A stretch of 64,000 bases of DNA from Ruminococcaceae bacterium FB2012 (GTDB lineage: Bacteria > Bacillota > Clostridia > Oscillospirales > Ruminococcaceae), in assembly GCA_900104495.1 (NCBI GenBank), contig FMXS01000003.1, forward strand, positions 372,001 through 436,000, given 5' to 3'. Below the pieces are notes generated by a model that searched no databases, was not told the origin of the DNA, and saw nothing but the letters and a program-made list of their open reading frames with translations. Of the stretch, positions 15,964 through 23,476 are shown piece after piece. The translations under genes and the position numbers were made by a program. Position 1 is the stretch's first letter, and each line of letters starts with the position of its first letter.

Positions 15964-16533
15964 ATGAAAATTCCAAGACTGTTGATCGCAGCGATCCTGA
16001 CTGCGGCCCTGTTTCTCGCAGGCTGCGGCTCGGACGCTCCGGCACCCTCGGTGCATTACGAAAAAGTCCTCGATACGGTCTCGGCGGCAGTCAAGGCCAA
16101 GGATACCGACGCCTATCTGCTCTGCTTTACCGAAGCCGCACGGCTCAACTATCTGAAATCCGACAGGTATGACCGGGAGCTTGTTTCAAAGTTCCTCCCC
16201 ACGGACGAAGACGGGCAGCTTGCCATGATATTCAGCGTGACCGACCACCGCGAGCTCAACAACGAGGAAATATCCACACTTGAAAATGCCTATAAAGAAA
16301 AATATGCCATGCGCATCGACATCACCAAAGCCTACGAGCTGAAGGCCACCGTATCTTCGGGCACTCTGCGCACCGAACGGACTCTCAACGCCGTGAACAA
16401 CGGCACCGGCTGGCTGCTGCTGGGCCCGGTGATCGAAAACTGGTTCGACGGACCGGCTCTGGCTTCGCAGACCGTCTCTTCGGCGGATACTTCGTCGCAG
16501 ACCGCATCGTCATCTGCCGGCGCAGGGAATTAA
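15964..16533 (+). CDS. Putative lipoprotein of the zinc-ribbon operon
   Basis: The 189-aa product has a lipoprotein signal peptide, MKIPRLLIAAILTAALFLAG with the acceptor cysteine at residue 21, and an exported domain that begins VHYEKVLDTVSAAVKAKD and ends in a Ser/Thr-rich tail. The domain pattern (a helix with LLCFTEAARL, then RELVSKFLP) resembles the external part of the upstream gene, suggesting two related ectodomains at the membrane surface. It starts 9 nt after the previous gene and 13 nt before the next. The start has a weak ribosome binding site, so it may depend on translational coupling. Function unknown. Confidence 0.8.
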   Translation: MKIPRLLIAAILTAALFLAGCGSDAPAPSVHYEKVLDTVSAAVKAKDTDAYLLCFTEAARLNYLKSDRYDRELVSKFLPTDEDGQLAMIFSVTDHRELNNEEISTLENAYKEKYAMRIDITKAYELKATVSSGTLRTERTLNAVNNGTGWLLLGPVIENWFDGPALASQTVSSADTSSQTASSSAGAGN

Positions 16534-16546
16534 GGAGGAAAGGATA

Positions 16547-17380
16547 ATGTCTTTCAATTGTAAATACTGCGGCAGAGAACTGCCCGATGACGCCGCCTTT
16601 TGTGAAGGCTGCGGCGCGACCTTCGACACGGATAAGATAATCTGCCTTTCCTGCGGAGAACGCCTTGACCCCGGCACGACTCTGTGCCCCGCCTGCGGCG
16701 CAAGGATATACAACACCGTTTCCGACGGCCCCGCCGAAATGGAGGAACTGGTCCCGCCGGTCATCACCGACGATATGTTCACCACCCGCGGCCCCGAGGA
16801 CTACGCTATCGAATCCGCGGACGAATCGGTATACGCCAACAGGCCTGCGGCCCCGGTACCGCCTCCGGTACAGACGGTACCTCCTGCGGAGGCTCCCCGT
16901 CCCGCGCAGACCAGGCCCGCCGAGTCTATACCGGTGCCTATAAGAGCAAAGCCCCACGCTCCGGCGCAGGTGGCTCCCCTGCTGAATCACCCGCGGCCCG
17001 CTGCGCCTTCCGCCTCTCCACAGACGGGAGCGGTCATCGACGACCAGGAGCCCTACGTCAGCAACAGCTCCTCGCAGTTCAAGGAGGCCGCACGTCCCGC
17101 GCAGCCCCGTTCCGAACACGCTCAGCCGGGAGCATATCAGCAGGACCCCTTCCAGCAGGTGCCCCATAATCCTTACCCCGATCCCGCCCGGATGCGGGTG
17201 GAGGGCGGTAAAAAGGGCCGTTCACTGCTTATACCGATCATCCTTATCATTCTGATAATCGCGGTCGTCCTTGTGGATGTGTTCGTGATCTTCCGCGACA
17301 GGATCTTCGGCAGCGACGATTCAAAGGCCTCCAAGAGCGCCGCCGTTATTACGGTGACGGACTTCTTCCCGGAGGAATGA
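16547..17380 (+). CDS. Double zinc-ribbon membrane protein
   Basis: The 277-aa protein has two N-terminal zinc ribbons: C5/C8 with C19/C22 (CKYCGRELPDDAAFCEGCG), then C33/C36 with C47/C50 (CLSCG, CPACG). A long Pro/Ala/Gln-rich, probably disordered linker of about 160 residues follows. One membrane helix lies near residues 226-248 (LLIPIILIILIIAVVLVDVF), with a short tail. It lacks the large ectodomain of the first gene. A good AAGGAGG site lies upstream. It ends the operon, before a stem-loop at 17420. A scaffolding or sensing role at the membrane is possible but unproven. Confidence 0.83.
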   Translation: MSFNCKYCGRELPDDAAFCEGCGATFDTDKIICLSCGERLDPGTTLCPACGARIYNTVSDGPAEMEELVPPVITDDMFTTRGPEDYAIESADESVYANRPAAPVPPPVQTVPPAEAPRPAQTRPAESIPVPIRAKPHAPAQVAPLLNHPRPAAPSASPQTGAVIDDQEPYVSNSSSQFKEAARPAQPRSEHAQPGAYQQDPFQQVPHNPYPDPARMRVEGGKKGRSLLIPIILIILIIAVVLVDVFVIFRDRIFGSDDSKASKSAAVITVTDFFPEE

Positions 17381-17419
17381 CAGATCAAGCGCGGGCGCTG
17401 TAAAATAGTATTTTATCTG

Positions 17420-17448
17420 ACACTTCTGTCGAAACACGGCAGAAGTGT
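17420..17448 (+). terminator. Stem-loop after the zinc-ribbon operon
   Basis: ACACTTCTG pairs with CAGAAGTGT over an 11-nt loop, followed by CTTTGCGTT. The U-tract is weak, so termination may be partial. It lies 40 nt after the last gene of the operon. Confidence 0.55.
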
Positions 17449-17487
17449 CTTTGCGTTACTTGGTGAAGCGGCGGCGGGAACATCGTT

Positions 17488-17515
17488 TTGCAGGATTTGT
17501 GTCGCAATCCTGCAA
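17488..17515. repeat. Perfect 10-bp inverted repeat upstream of ddh
   Basis: TTGCAGGATT and its complement AATCCTGCAA are separated by 8 nt. No U-run follows on either strand. It lies about 40 nt upstream of the ddh -35 box, a position compatible with an operator, but no regulator is identified. Confidence 0.5.
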
Positions 17516-17554
17516 AAATCTCTCCCGGCAATTGTAAAAAAATTGCGCGGGGGC

Positions 17555-17583
17555 TTTACAAATCGCGGACAGTATGTTATAAT
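17555..17583 (+). promoter_or_regulatory. Promoter of ddh
   Basis: TTTACA (17555-17560) and consensus TATAAT (17578-17583) are 17 nt apart. Transcription should start near 17590, about 27 nt before the chosen ATG, which excludes the longer upstream reading frame. Confidence 0.85.
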
Positions 17584-17616
17584 AGATTTCGGAATTTATT
17601 TTTGGAGGGATCTCAA

Positions 17617-18606
17617 ATGAAAAAAGTCAGAATCGCAATTGCAGGATACGGTAATCTCGGCCGTGGCGTCGAACTGGCTGTAAGACAGAACGAGGATATG
17701 GAACTGGTCGCCGTTTTTACCAGACGTGACCCCGCATCCGTCAAGCTGCTTACCGAGGGCGTCAAGGTCTACAATATCGCCGACGCCGCCAAGCTCGCCG
17801 ACCAGGTGGATGTGCTTGTGATCTGCGGCGGCAGCGCCACCGATCTTCCCAAGCAGACTCCCGAGCTGGCCAAGTATTTCAACGTTATCGACAGCTTCGA
17901 TACCCACGCCCGCATCCCTGAGCATTTTGCCAATGTTGACAAGGCGAGCCGCGAGAACGGCCACATCGCCTTTATCTCCCTCGGCTGGGATCCCGGCCTG
18001 TTCTCTCTCAACCGTCTCTACGCCGAGTCCATTCTCCCCAACGGCAAGAGCTACACCTTCTGGGGCAAGGGCGTTTCCCAGGGACATTCCGACGCTATCC
18101 GGCGCGTAAAGGGCGTAAAGAGAGGCATCCAGTACACCTGCCCTGTTGAGGCCGCCATGGACGCCGTAAGAAGCGGCTCCCAGCCCGACCTTACCACCCG
18201 TGAGAAGCACACCCGCGAGTGCTTTGTCGTTGCCGAAGAGGGCGCAGACAAGGCGGCTATCGAGGCGGAGATCAAGGGCATGAAGAACTACTTCGACCAG
18301 TACGACACCACTGTTCACTTCATCACCGAAGAGGAATTCGACCGCGAGCACAACAAGATGCCTCACGGCGGTTTCGTAATGAGAAGCGGTCTCACCGGCG
18401 ACGGCGAAAAGACCCACCAGATGATCGAATACTCCCTCAAGCTGGAGTCCAACCCCGAATTCACCGCCAGCGTGCTGATCTGCTATGCAAGAGCCATGAG
18501 CCGTCTCTTCTCCGAAGGCCAGAGAGGCTGCCGCACGGCCTTTGACATTGCTCCCGCCTATCTCTCCCCCCTCAGCCCCGAAGAACTCAGAGCACAGATG
18601 CTTTGA
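17617..18606 (+). CDS. ddh: meso-Diaminopimelate D-dehydrogenase
   Basis: The 329-aa enzyme catalyses the NADPH-dependent one-step amination of L-2-amino-6-oxopimelate to meso-DAP for lysine and peptidoglycan synthesis. Residues 1-30 form a Rossmann start, VRIAIAGYGNLGRGVELAVR, and the substrate domain includes ISLGWDPGLFSLNRLYAE and WGKGVSQGHSDAIRRVKGVK, both diagnostic. The open frame reaches 17488, but the promoter ends at 17583 and TGGAGGGATCTCAA precedes the ATG at 17617, so the shorter start is right. It is monocistronic, with its own terminator. Presence of ddh suggests DAP-type peptidoglycan. Confidence 0.96.
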   Translation: MKKVRIAIAGYGNLGRGVELAVRQNEDMELVAVFTRRDPASVKLLTEGVKVYNIADAAKLADQVDVLVICGGSATDLPKQTPELAKYFNVIDSFDTHARIPEHFANVDKASRENGHIAFISLGWDPGLFSLNRLYAESILPNGKSYTFWGKGVSQGHSDAIRRVKGVKRGIQYTCPVEAAMDAVRSGSQPDLTTREKHTRECFVVAEEGADKAAIEAEIKGMKNYFDQYDTTVHFITEEEFDREHNKMPHGGFVMRSGLTGDGEKTHQMIEYSLKLESNPEFTASVLICYARAMSRLFSEGQRGCRTAFDIAPAYLSPLSPEELRAQML

Positions 18607-18633
18607 GCTTTCTCCTATAAATACGACACAAAC

Positions 18634-18668
18634 AGGACTGCCGCTCACCGGAACGGCAGTCCTTGTTT
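18634..18668 (+). terminator. Intrinsic terminator of ddh
   Basis: AGGACTGCCG pairs with CGGCAGTCCT over a 10-nt loop, followed by TTGTTTT. It lies 28 nt after the ddh stop codon. Confidence 0.85.
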
Positions 18669-18725
18669 TATAATGATCCGATTGATAAGGGACAGTTGAT
18701 GATGAAGGCACCGTCCGTTGTGCTT

Positions 18726-20138
18726 TTATCCGTCCGGGCAGGCTGCGTACGGGTCGTCCTCAAAGCGGATAATAATTCCGCCGCCGTAGTGCTTCGACAG
18801 GCCGTCATCCCAATAGGGGACAACGGTGTCGTAAACGTTGGCAATGGTTATCATTTTAAGCCCGCTCAGATCTCCGGCGTAAGTTATCTCATAGTGATGC
18901 TTTACCGGAGCCGCCTCCGTAAAGGTCTCGGTAACGTCGGGGAGGCGGTATTCGGAAAGGTCGTGTATCAGCGGATCGTCAAGAGCCAGCTCCACTCCGT
19001 CCCGGACATAGCTGACAATTTCGGGCACCTGCGGATCTTCTGTCTGCGGAACGAACACCGCGCCCTTAAGGGAAATTTCACCGTCAGTCTCCGTGCTGTC
19101 CGTGACCGCCGTGTCAATTATCAGCTTGTTGTTCTCGTGATCGACGGCGATGTCGATCTTCGCCTTCTGCTCGGTGCGGGATCTGCCGTAATGCAGCGAT
19201 AAAGTGTTTATATCCGAAATACTGCCTGCATATATCGTGTCAATTTTATCCGTTCTGAAGCTCACCGGAAGGAAAGGAGTCAGCACGGGCAGAACAGAAG
19301 TTTCCTCAGTACATCTATCCCAGATTATTCCGCCCACATTTTTTACCGAACCTCCCATATCAAACGCAGGATCGTTCCGCTCGGCAAAGAAATGTAAGGT
19401 GTTTACATCAAGGGGATCGCCGTTAAGCTTCGTGAACCTGACTGTGATGGAATACAGGTCATAGCTGTATTCTGACACGGAGAATAAGATGCGCACATCG
19501 TTGTCGCCTATCTCGCCGTGAGGTTTGGTCTCAAAATATACGCCCTGATCCTGCATCTCCGGCACTAAGTCGTAAACGATGAGGTCTTGGTGTTTTGCTG
19601 TCCATTCGCCGTTTTGCGCGTCCAGCAGCTTGACAAATTCGATCACAGGTGTGGGGTCGATCTCAGCGGTGCCGTCGTGAATATTTTCGTATGAGCGCTG
19701 TGTCGTCTCGCGGAATACGCCCTGCTTTTCTTCGCCGTTTTTTGTCCAGGTGCTTTTTTCGTAAAGCGCGTCGTGGATATAGGTAATATAATTCTCCGGA
19801 TGCTCCCGCATCATATCAATGATGTGCAGGTAATACGCCTTGTCCTCCGAAGAACCCTGTTTTCCCTCTGCAATGCTTTCGGCGGGGGTGACGCTCTCCG
19901 CCTGCGTCTGCGGGATGTTTTCGCTGCTCTTCGGCACCTCGGAGCGGTTCAGGAACACCGCCGCGCCTATTGCCACCGCCGCTGCTGCGGCCACGGCAAG
20001 GCCGATCCTCCAGCCTGCCGTGCGGGCCCTTGCGCGTCCGCTTACCGAAGTCCCCAGGACCTCCTCCGCCGACAGCGAAGCCCCCCGTGAGCCGAATTCC
20101 TTATCCGATACTTTTTTCAGAAGTTCTTTTTCGTTCAT
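18726..20138 (-). CDS. Membrane-anchored partner of ECF sigma factor (putative anti-sigma)
   Basis: The 470-aa protein has a short cytoplasmic N-terminus (about 45 residues), one membrane helix (about 46-63, IGLAVAAAAAVAIGAAVFL) and a large external domain of about 400 residues with no motif I recognise. Its start overlaps the stop of the sigma factor by 4 bases (ATGA), the typical arrangement of sigma/anti-sigma pairs. The N-terminal part (KELLKKVSDKEFGSRG) lacks the HxxxCxxC zinc motif of ZAS-type anti-sigma factors, so the binding mode may differ. The external domain is the likely sensor. Function is inferred from topology and linkage. Confidence 0.7.
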   Translation of the reverse strand: MNEKELLKKVSDKEFGSRGASLSAEEVLGTSVSGRARARTAGWRIGLAVAAAAAVAIGAAVFLNRSEVPKSSENIPQTQAESVTPAESIAEGKQGSSEDKAYYLHIIDMMREHPENYITYIHDALYEKSTWTKNGEEKQGVFRETTQRSYENIHDGTAEIDPTPVIEFVKLLDAQNGEWTAKHQDLIVYDLVPEMQDQGVYFETKPHGEIGDNDVRILFSVSEYSYDLYSITVRFTKLNGDPLDVNTLHFFAERNDPAFDMGGSVKNVGGIIWDRCTEETSVLPVLTPFLPVSFRTDKIDTIYAGSISDINTLSLHYGRSRTEQKAKIDIAVDHENNKLIIDTAVTDSTETDGEISLKGAVFVPQTEDPQVPEIVSYVRDGVELALDDPLIHDLSEYRLPDVTETFTEAAPVKHHYEITYAGDLSGLKMITIANVYDTVVPYWDDGLSKHYGGGIIIRFEDDPYAACPDG

Positions 20139-20665
20139 AGCCGTTCTCTCCTTTCGCAGAGCCGGCGTATCTCCGCCAGCGTGGAATAAAGGTGCCGCTT
20201 GACGGTGCTTTCCTTCATTTCCATAAGGGCGGCGATCTCGCTCAGCTTCATGTCCTTCGAGTAATAAAGGTAGAAGATCTTCCGTGAGGTCAGCGGACGG
20301 CGGCGGACCAGCTTTCCGATCTCCTCCGCCAGCTCGCGGGCAAGGACCTCGTCCTCCGCGCTGATGCTGCCGGGAAGCTCCGCGGGCAGCTCCGGCGTCC
20401 GGCCGGGAAACAGCCGGTTTTTCAGCTTTGCCGCCAGGGAGTAGTAGCGCGAGAGCTGCCGCTTGGCGATGAGGATGACGAAGGCTTCTTCGTTGGGAAG
20501 GGGGTATGGGCGGTCATTGACCGCCTCGAATACCGCCAGCCAGGTGTTCTGATAGATGTCGTCCACGTCGCTGAGATCGAAGCACTTCGCCGCGATGTAT
20601 CTGTGTACGCTTTCTTTTGTTCTGTCATAGAGCTTTTCAAATTCGCTTCTGTCCGTACCGCTCAC
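20135..20665 (-). CDS. ECF-type RNA polymerase sigma factor
   Basis: The 176-aa protein has a sigma-2 region (FEKLYDRTKESVHRYIAAK, then DVDDIYQNTWLAVFE) and a sigma-4 helix-turn-helix near the C-terminus (KLSEIAALMEMKESTVKRHL). The two are joined by a linker and there is no sigma-1 or sigma-3, which defines the ECF class. The start codon is GTG with a G-rich run immediately upstream, so the exact start is uncertain. It is followed by a membrane protein overlapping by 4 bases, and the pair probably forms a signal-transducing regulon control unit. Target genes are unknown. Confidence 0.9.
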   Translation of the reverse strand: MSGTDRSEFEKLYDRTKESVHRYIAAKCFDLSDVDDIYQNTWLAVFEAVNDRPYPLPNEEAFVILIAKRQLSRYYSLAAKLKNRLFPGRTPELPAELPGSISAEDEVLARELAEEIGKLVRRRPLTSRKIFYLYYSKDMKLSEIAALMEMKESTVKRHLYSTLAEIRRLCERRERL

Positions 20666-20767
20666 CCCCTTTTCCCTCGCCGCTCTGTCGGCGGGGAGAT
20701 CTTCTGTCTGAAAGCACTTTCACCTCAGTATTGCATTTTTCCCGGCGAAAGTTATGAACGAAATGTT

Positions 20768-20796
20768 AAAAACCTCTCCGGGCGGGAGAGGTTTTT
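20768..20796 (-). terminator. Terminator after the dockerin gene
   Basis: CCTCTCC pairs with GGAGAGG over a 5-nt loop, flanked by A5 on one side and T5 on the other, so it can act in both directions. It lies about 25 nt beyond the dockerin gene stop. Confidence 0.8.
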
Positions 20797-20821
20797 ATTT
20801 ACAGGGCCTTGCGCCCGGGGC

Positions 20822-22310
20822 TTACAGAGAATTGATCAGCCTTTGAAGGGCGGCAACGTCTTTCATATTTATGCTTCCGCTGTTGTCCAAGTCGGAGTTG
20901 GCTTCGTTGATCGTCACATCCCAGCCGTTGACATATCGCTGGAGAGTTGCAAGGTCCTTCATATTGATGACGCCGTTGCCGTCAACGTCGCCTTTCAGTC
21001 CGTCGGTGGGCAGATTGTAGGTTATCTGAAGCCACACTGCACCGGGCTCGGAATCATCCGTTATCACTTTCATGCTTTTGCCGTTTATCTTAGCCGTCAG
21101 CGTTTTCGATAAGGTGTACCCGTCCTGTGCGGTTATCCTGATGCTCAGCATATAGCTCTTGCCCGCCTCAAAGGGCTTGCTTCTGTCTATGGTTTTTAAA
21201 GTCGCGGGATCGAACCAGTCGTAGCTGACGATCTTGACACCCTCGGTAGTGGTATAGACGTTTGAGGGATAATCTCCGGGCTTGGGATCGGCAAAGCTCC
21301 TAAACTGGAAATTCGCCGAGGAGACGGTCTGTTTCGGCACGGTGTAGCTGTAGGTGCAGATATAATTTCCCAAACGCGGAGTTGTTTTCATAGAGTTGCC
21401 GTTGACCGTCGCCGTGACCGATGATGCCCATTTATAGCCTTCCTCAAGCTGGATGAGAAGCCTCAGTGTGTAGGTCTTGCCCGCTTCAAACTTGGATGAT
21501 TCGGTAAGCTCATTTTCGTAGGAGTCGAGCCAATTCCAGCTCTTGATCTTAGTGCCGACGGTCGCGGTGACCAACTGAGCGGGGGAGTCGCCTGCCTTTG
21601 GCAGACCTTTGGTTGTCAATATCGACACTTTGCTTATCGGGATCAGCGCGGGGCAGTCAAAATCGGCTCTTGCCACATAAACCTTATCGGAGATCTTTCC
21701 CACAGAGGCGGTGCGTGACAGGCCCCAGAAGTTTATAACGGGGACTTTGGCGATGACATAGCCGTCCTTGGGCTTGATAAGGAATGCCAGGGTGTATTTA
21801 CGTCCGCCGACGAAAGTATCCGACGAGGAAAGGGCCTCGCCCGTCTGATAGTCTTGCCAGGAGAAGTCATAGGCTATCAGCCCGCGGGACCAGGCGGTCT
21901 TCGGAGTTTCAGGATTTTTGCCGTTCTTGGGTTCGGTGACTTCTAAGGACATATCGGTGGCGAAATTGCAGGTGATGTTTACATGGTAATCATAATCATC
22001 CGCTTTCCATACCTTAACACTTGCAAGCTTTTCAGCTGAGATCTCAGTTGAACGAGAATAAAAATGCGAGTATTGGTAAATTATTATGATCCTTAGAAAC
22101 GATATCGCTTCCTAATTTTATCCATTTTTCGCCCACTGCGGAGAATCTTTCTCTCAGCTCGTCATAGGTAGCAACAACATAAGGGTCGCTCTGCGTACCC
22201 GACCCCGACAGGGCCTGAGCTCTGAACGCTCCTTCGGGCACAAGGGCAAACAGCGAGAACACCAGCATCAGCGCCGTCAAAAAAGACAGCGAACGTCTCT
22301 TCGTTTTCAT
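20822..22310 (-). pseudogene. Dockerin protein split by a frameshift
   Basis: Two frames form one gene. The 5' part (22044-22310) encodes a signal peptide (FLTALMLVFSLFALVPEGAF) and the start of a mature domain (SGSGTQSDPYVVATYDELRE) before a stop. The 3' part (from 20822) stays open past its first ATG at 21952 into the same region, reading HFYSRSTEISAEKLASVKVW in the other frame. It carries repeated beta-rich domains with AGKTYTLRLLIQLEEGY-like cores and a C-terminal type I dockerin (GDVDGNGVINMKDLATLQRY and DLDNSGSINMKDVAALQRL). A single indel near the T5 run around 22060-22066 would restore one protein of about 495 aa. A sequencing error is possible. A dockerin implies attachment to a cohesin scaffold. 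Confidence 0.8.
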
Positions 22311-22347
22311 AATACTTCCTCCTTCTGAAATTAAAGTATACGTAATA

Positions 22348-22376
22348 AATATAGCACAAAAAGTTTACAATGTCAA
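22348..22376 (-). promoter_or_regulatory. Promoter of the split dockerin gene
   Basis: TTGACA (22371-22376, minus strand) and TATATT (22348-22353) with a 17-nt spacer, 38 nt upstream of the ATG at 22310, which has an AGAAGGAGG ribosome binding site. Confidence 0.8.
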
Positions 22377-22537
22377 GTGTTTATGTCCTCGGGCCGAAAA
22401 AGGGCAAACAGACCCGGGGGACGGTCATAAAATGCATATTCTATGTGATTATACTCCAAAAAATACAGCCGGGGCCGCTTATTATTTGTTAAAACCCCGA
22501 AAGTATGCGCTGTCTTGAAATAATTGACGTTTACCCC

Positions 22538-22566
22538 TTGCAATTATCAAAAAGTTGTTTTATAAT
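22538..22566 (+). promoter_or_regulatory. Promoter of the amino acid ABC transporter operon
   Basis: TTGCAA (22538-22543) and TATAAT (22561-22566) are 17 nt apart. The start codon of the binding protein follows at 22628. The rest of 22377-22537 shows no gene and no riboswitch I recognise. Confidence 0.8.
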
Positions 22567-22627
22567 AATATAGTAAAATTTCCGCCCGGCCTGCCGGACG
22601 TAAAAAAAACTGAAAGGAATAACGGAA

Positions 22628-23413
22628 ATGAAAATGAAAAAATTTGCTTCACTTCTCCTCGCGGGCGTTATGTCCGTATCCATGCTCGCCTCCTGCGGCG
22701 TGCCTGAGAACAAGGTCAACAGCGTTGACGACCTGGAAGGCAAGATTATCGGCGTTCAGCTTGGCACCACCGGCATGATCTATGCCGAGGACGTCAAGGA
22801 CGCTACCGTTGAAAAGTACAACAAGGGCGCTGACGCTATCGAGGCTCTCAAGAACGGCAAGATCGACTGCGTTATCATCGACATCGAGCCTGCCAAGGTC
22901 TTCGTTTCCAAGAACGACGAGCTGAAGATCCTGGACGATCCCTTCGTTTCCGAGGATTATGCAATGGCCTTCAACCTTGAGAACACCGAGCTCCAGGGCA
23001 AGGTCAACGCCGCTCTCGCAGAGCTGAAAAAAGACGGCACCATCGACGGCATCATGAAGCACTGGATCGGCGACGAAAAGGACGAGAAGAGCTATGAGTC
23101 CCCCGCCGATGTCAAGAGAGATAACGGCACTCTGAAAATGGCTACCAATGCGGAGTTCCCTCCCTATGAGCTGAAAAAGGACGGCAAGGTAGTCGGCATC
23201 GACCCCGACATCATGCAGGCAGTTGCCGATAAGCTGGGTATGACCCTGGAGATCGAAGACATCGCTTTCGACTCTCTGATCCCCGAGCTGGAATCCAAGA
23301 AGGCTGACGTTGTTGCCGCCGGCATGACCGTCACCGAGGACAGAAAGAAGAACGTTCTCTTCTCCGACTCCTACGCCACCGGCGTACAGGCCATCGTCGT
23401 AAGAAAGAAATAA
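22628..23413 (+). CDS. Circularly permuted family-3 solute-binding lipoprotein
   Basis: The 261-aa product has a lipoprotein signal (LLLAGVMSVSMLASC, Cys23) and a bacterial extracellular solute-binding family 3 domain whose two halves are in swapped order. Residues about 31-150 are what is normally the second part (VNSVDDLEGKIIGVQLGTTG to DGTIDGIMKHWIGDE). Residues about 167-261 are what is normally the first part (GTLKMATNAEFPPYELKKDG to TGVQAIVVRKK, where the chain ends). An 18-residue charged linker joins the old C- and N-termini. All conserved blocks appear once, so this is a permutation, not a truncation. It probably binds a polar amino acid or cystine for the downstream permease and ATPase. 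A terminator after the gene would favour its higher expression. Confidence 0.88.
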   Translation: MKMKKFASLLLAGVMSVSMLASCGVPENKVNSVDDLEGKIIGVQLGTTGMIYAEDVKDATVEKYNKGADAIEALKNGKIDCVIIDIEPAKVFVSKNDELKILDDPFVSEDYAMAFNLENTELQGKVNAALAELKKDGTIDGIMKHWIGDEKDEKSYESPADVKRDNGTLKMATNAEFPPYELKKDGKVVGIDPDIMQAVADKLGMTLEIEDIAFDSLIPELESKKADVVAAGMTVTEDRKKNVLFSDSYATGVQAIVVRKK

Positions 23414-23430
23414 GTTTTTTGTCAGAACTG

Positions 23431-23458
23431 AAGGCGCACCGGAGCGTGCGCCTTTTTT
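23431..23458 (+). terminator. Terminator between binding protein and rest of ABC operon
   Basis: AAGGCGCAC pairs with GTGCGCCTT over a 6-nt loop, followed by a T run. As the permease and ATPase lie downstream with no separate promoter seen, it probably allows partial read-through and sets a high ratio of binding protein to membrane components. Confidence 0.85.
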
Positions 23459-23476
23459 GATAAGCAGGGTGAAACT

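Noticed and set aside
17461..17554. Possible lysine riboswitch upstream of ddh
   Set aside because: Only a simple 10-bp inverted repeat is visible and it lies upstream of the promoter, so it cannot be part of the transcript.
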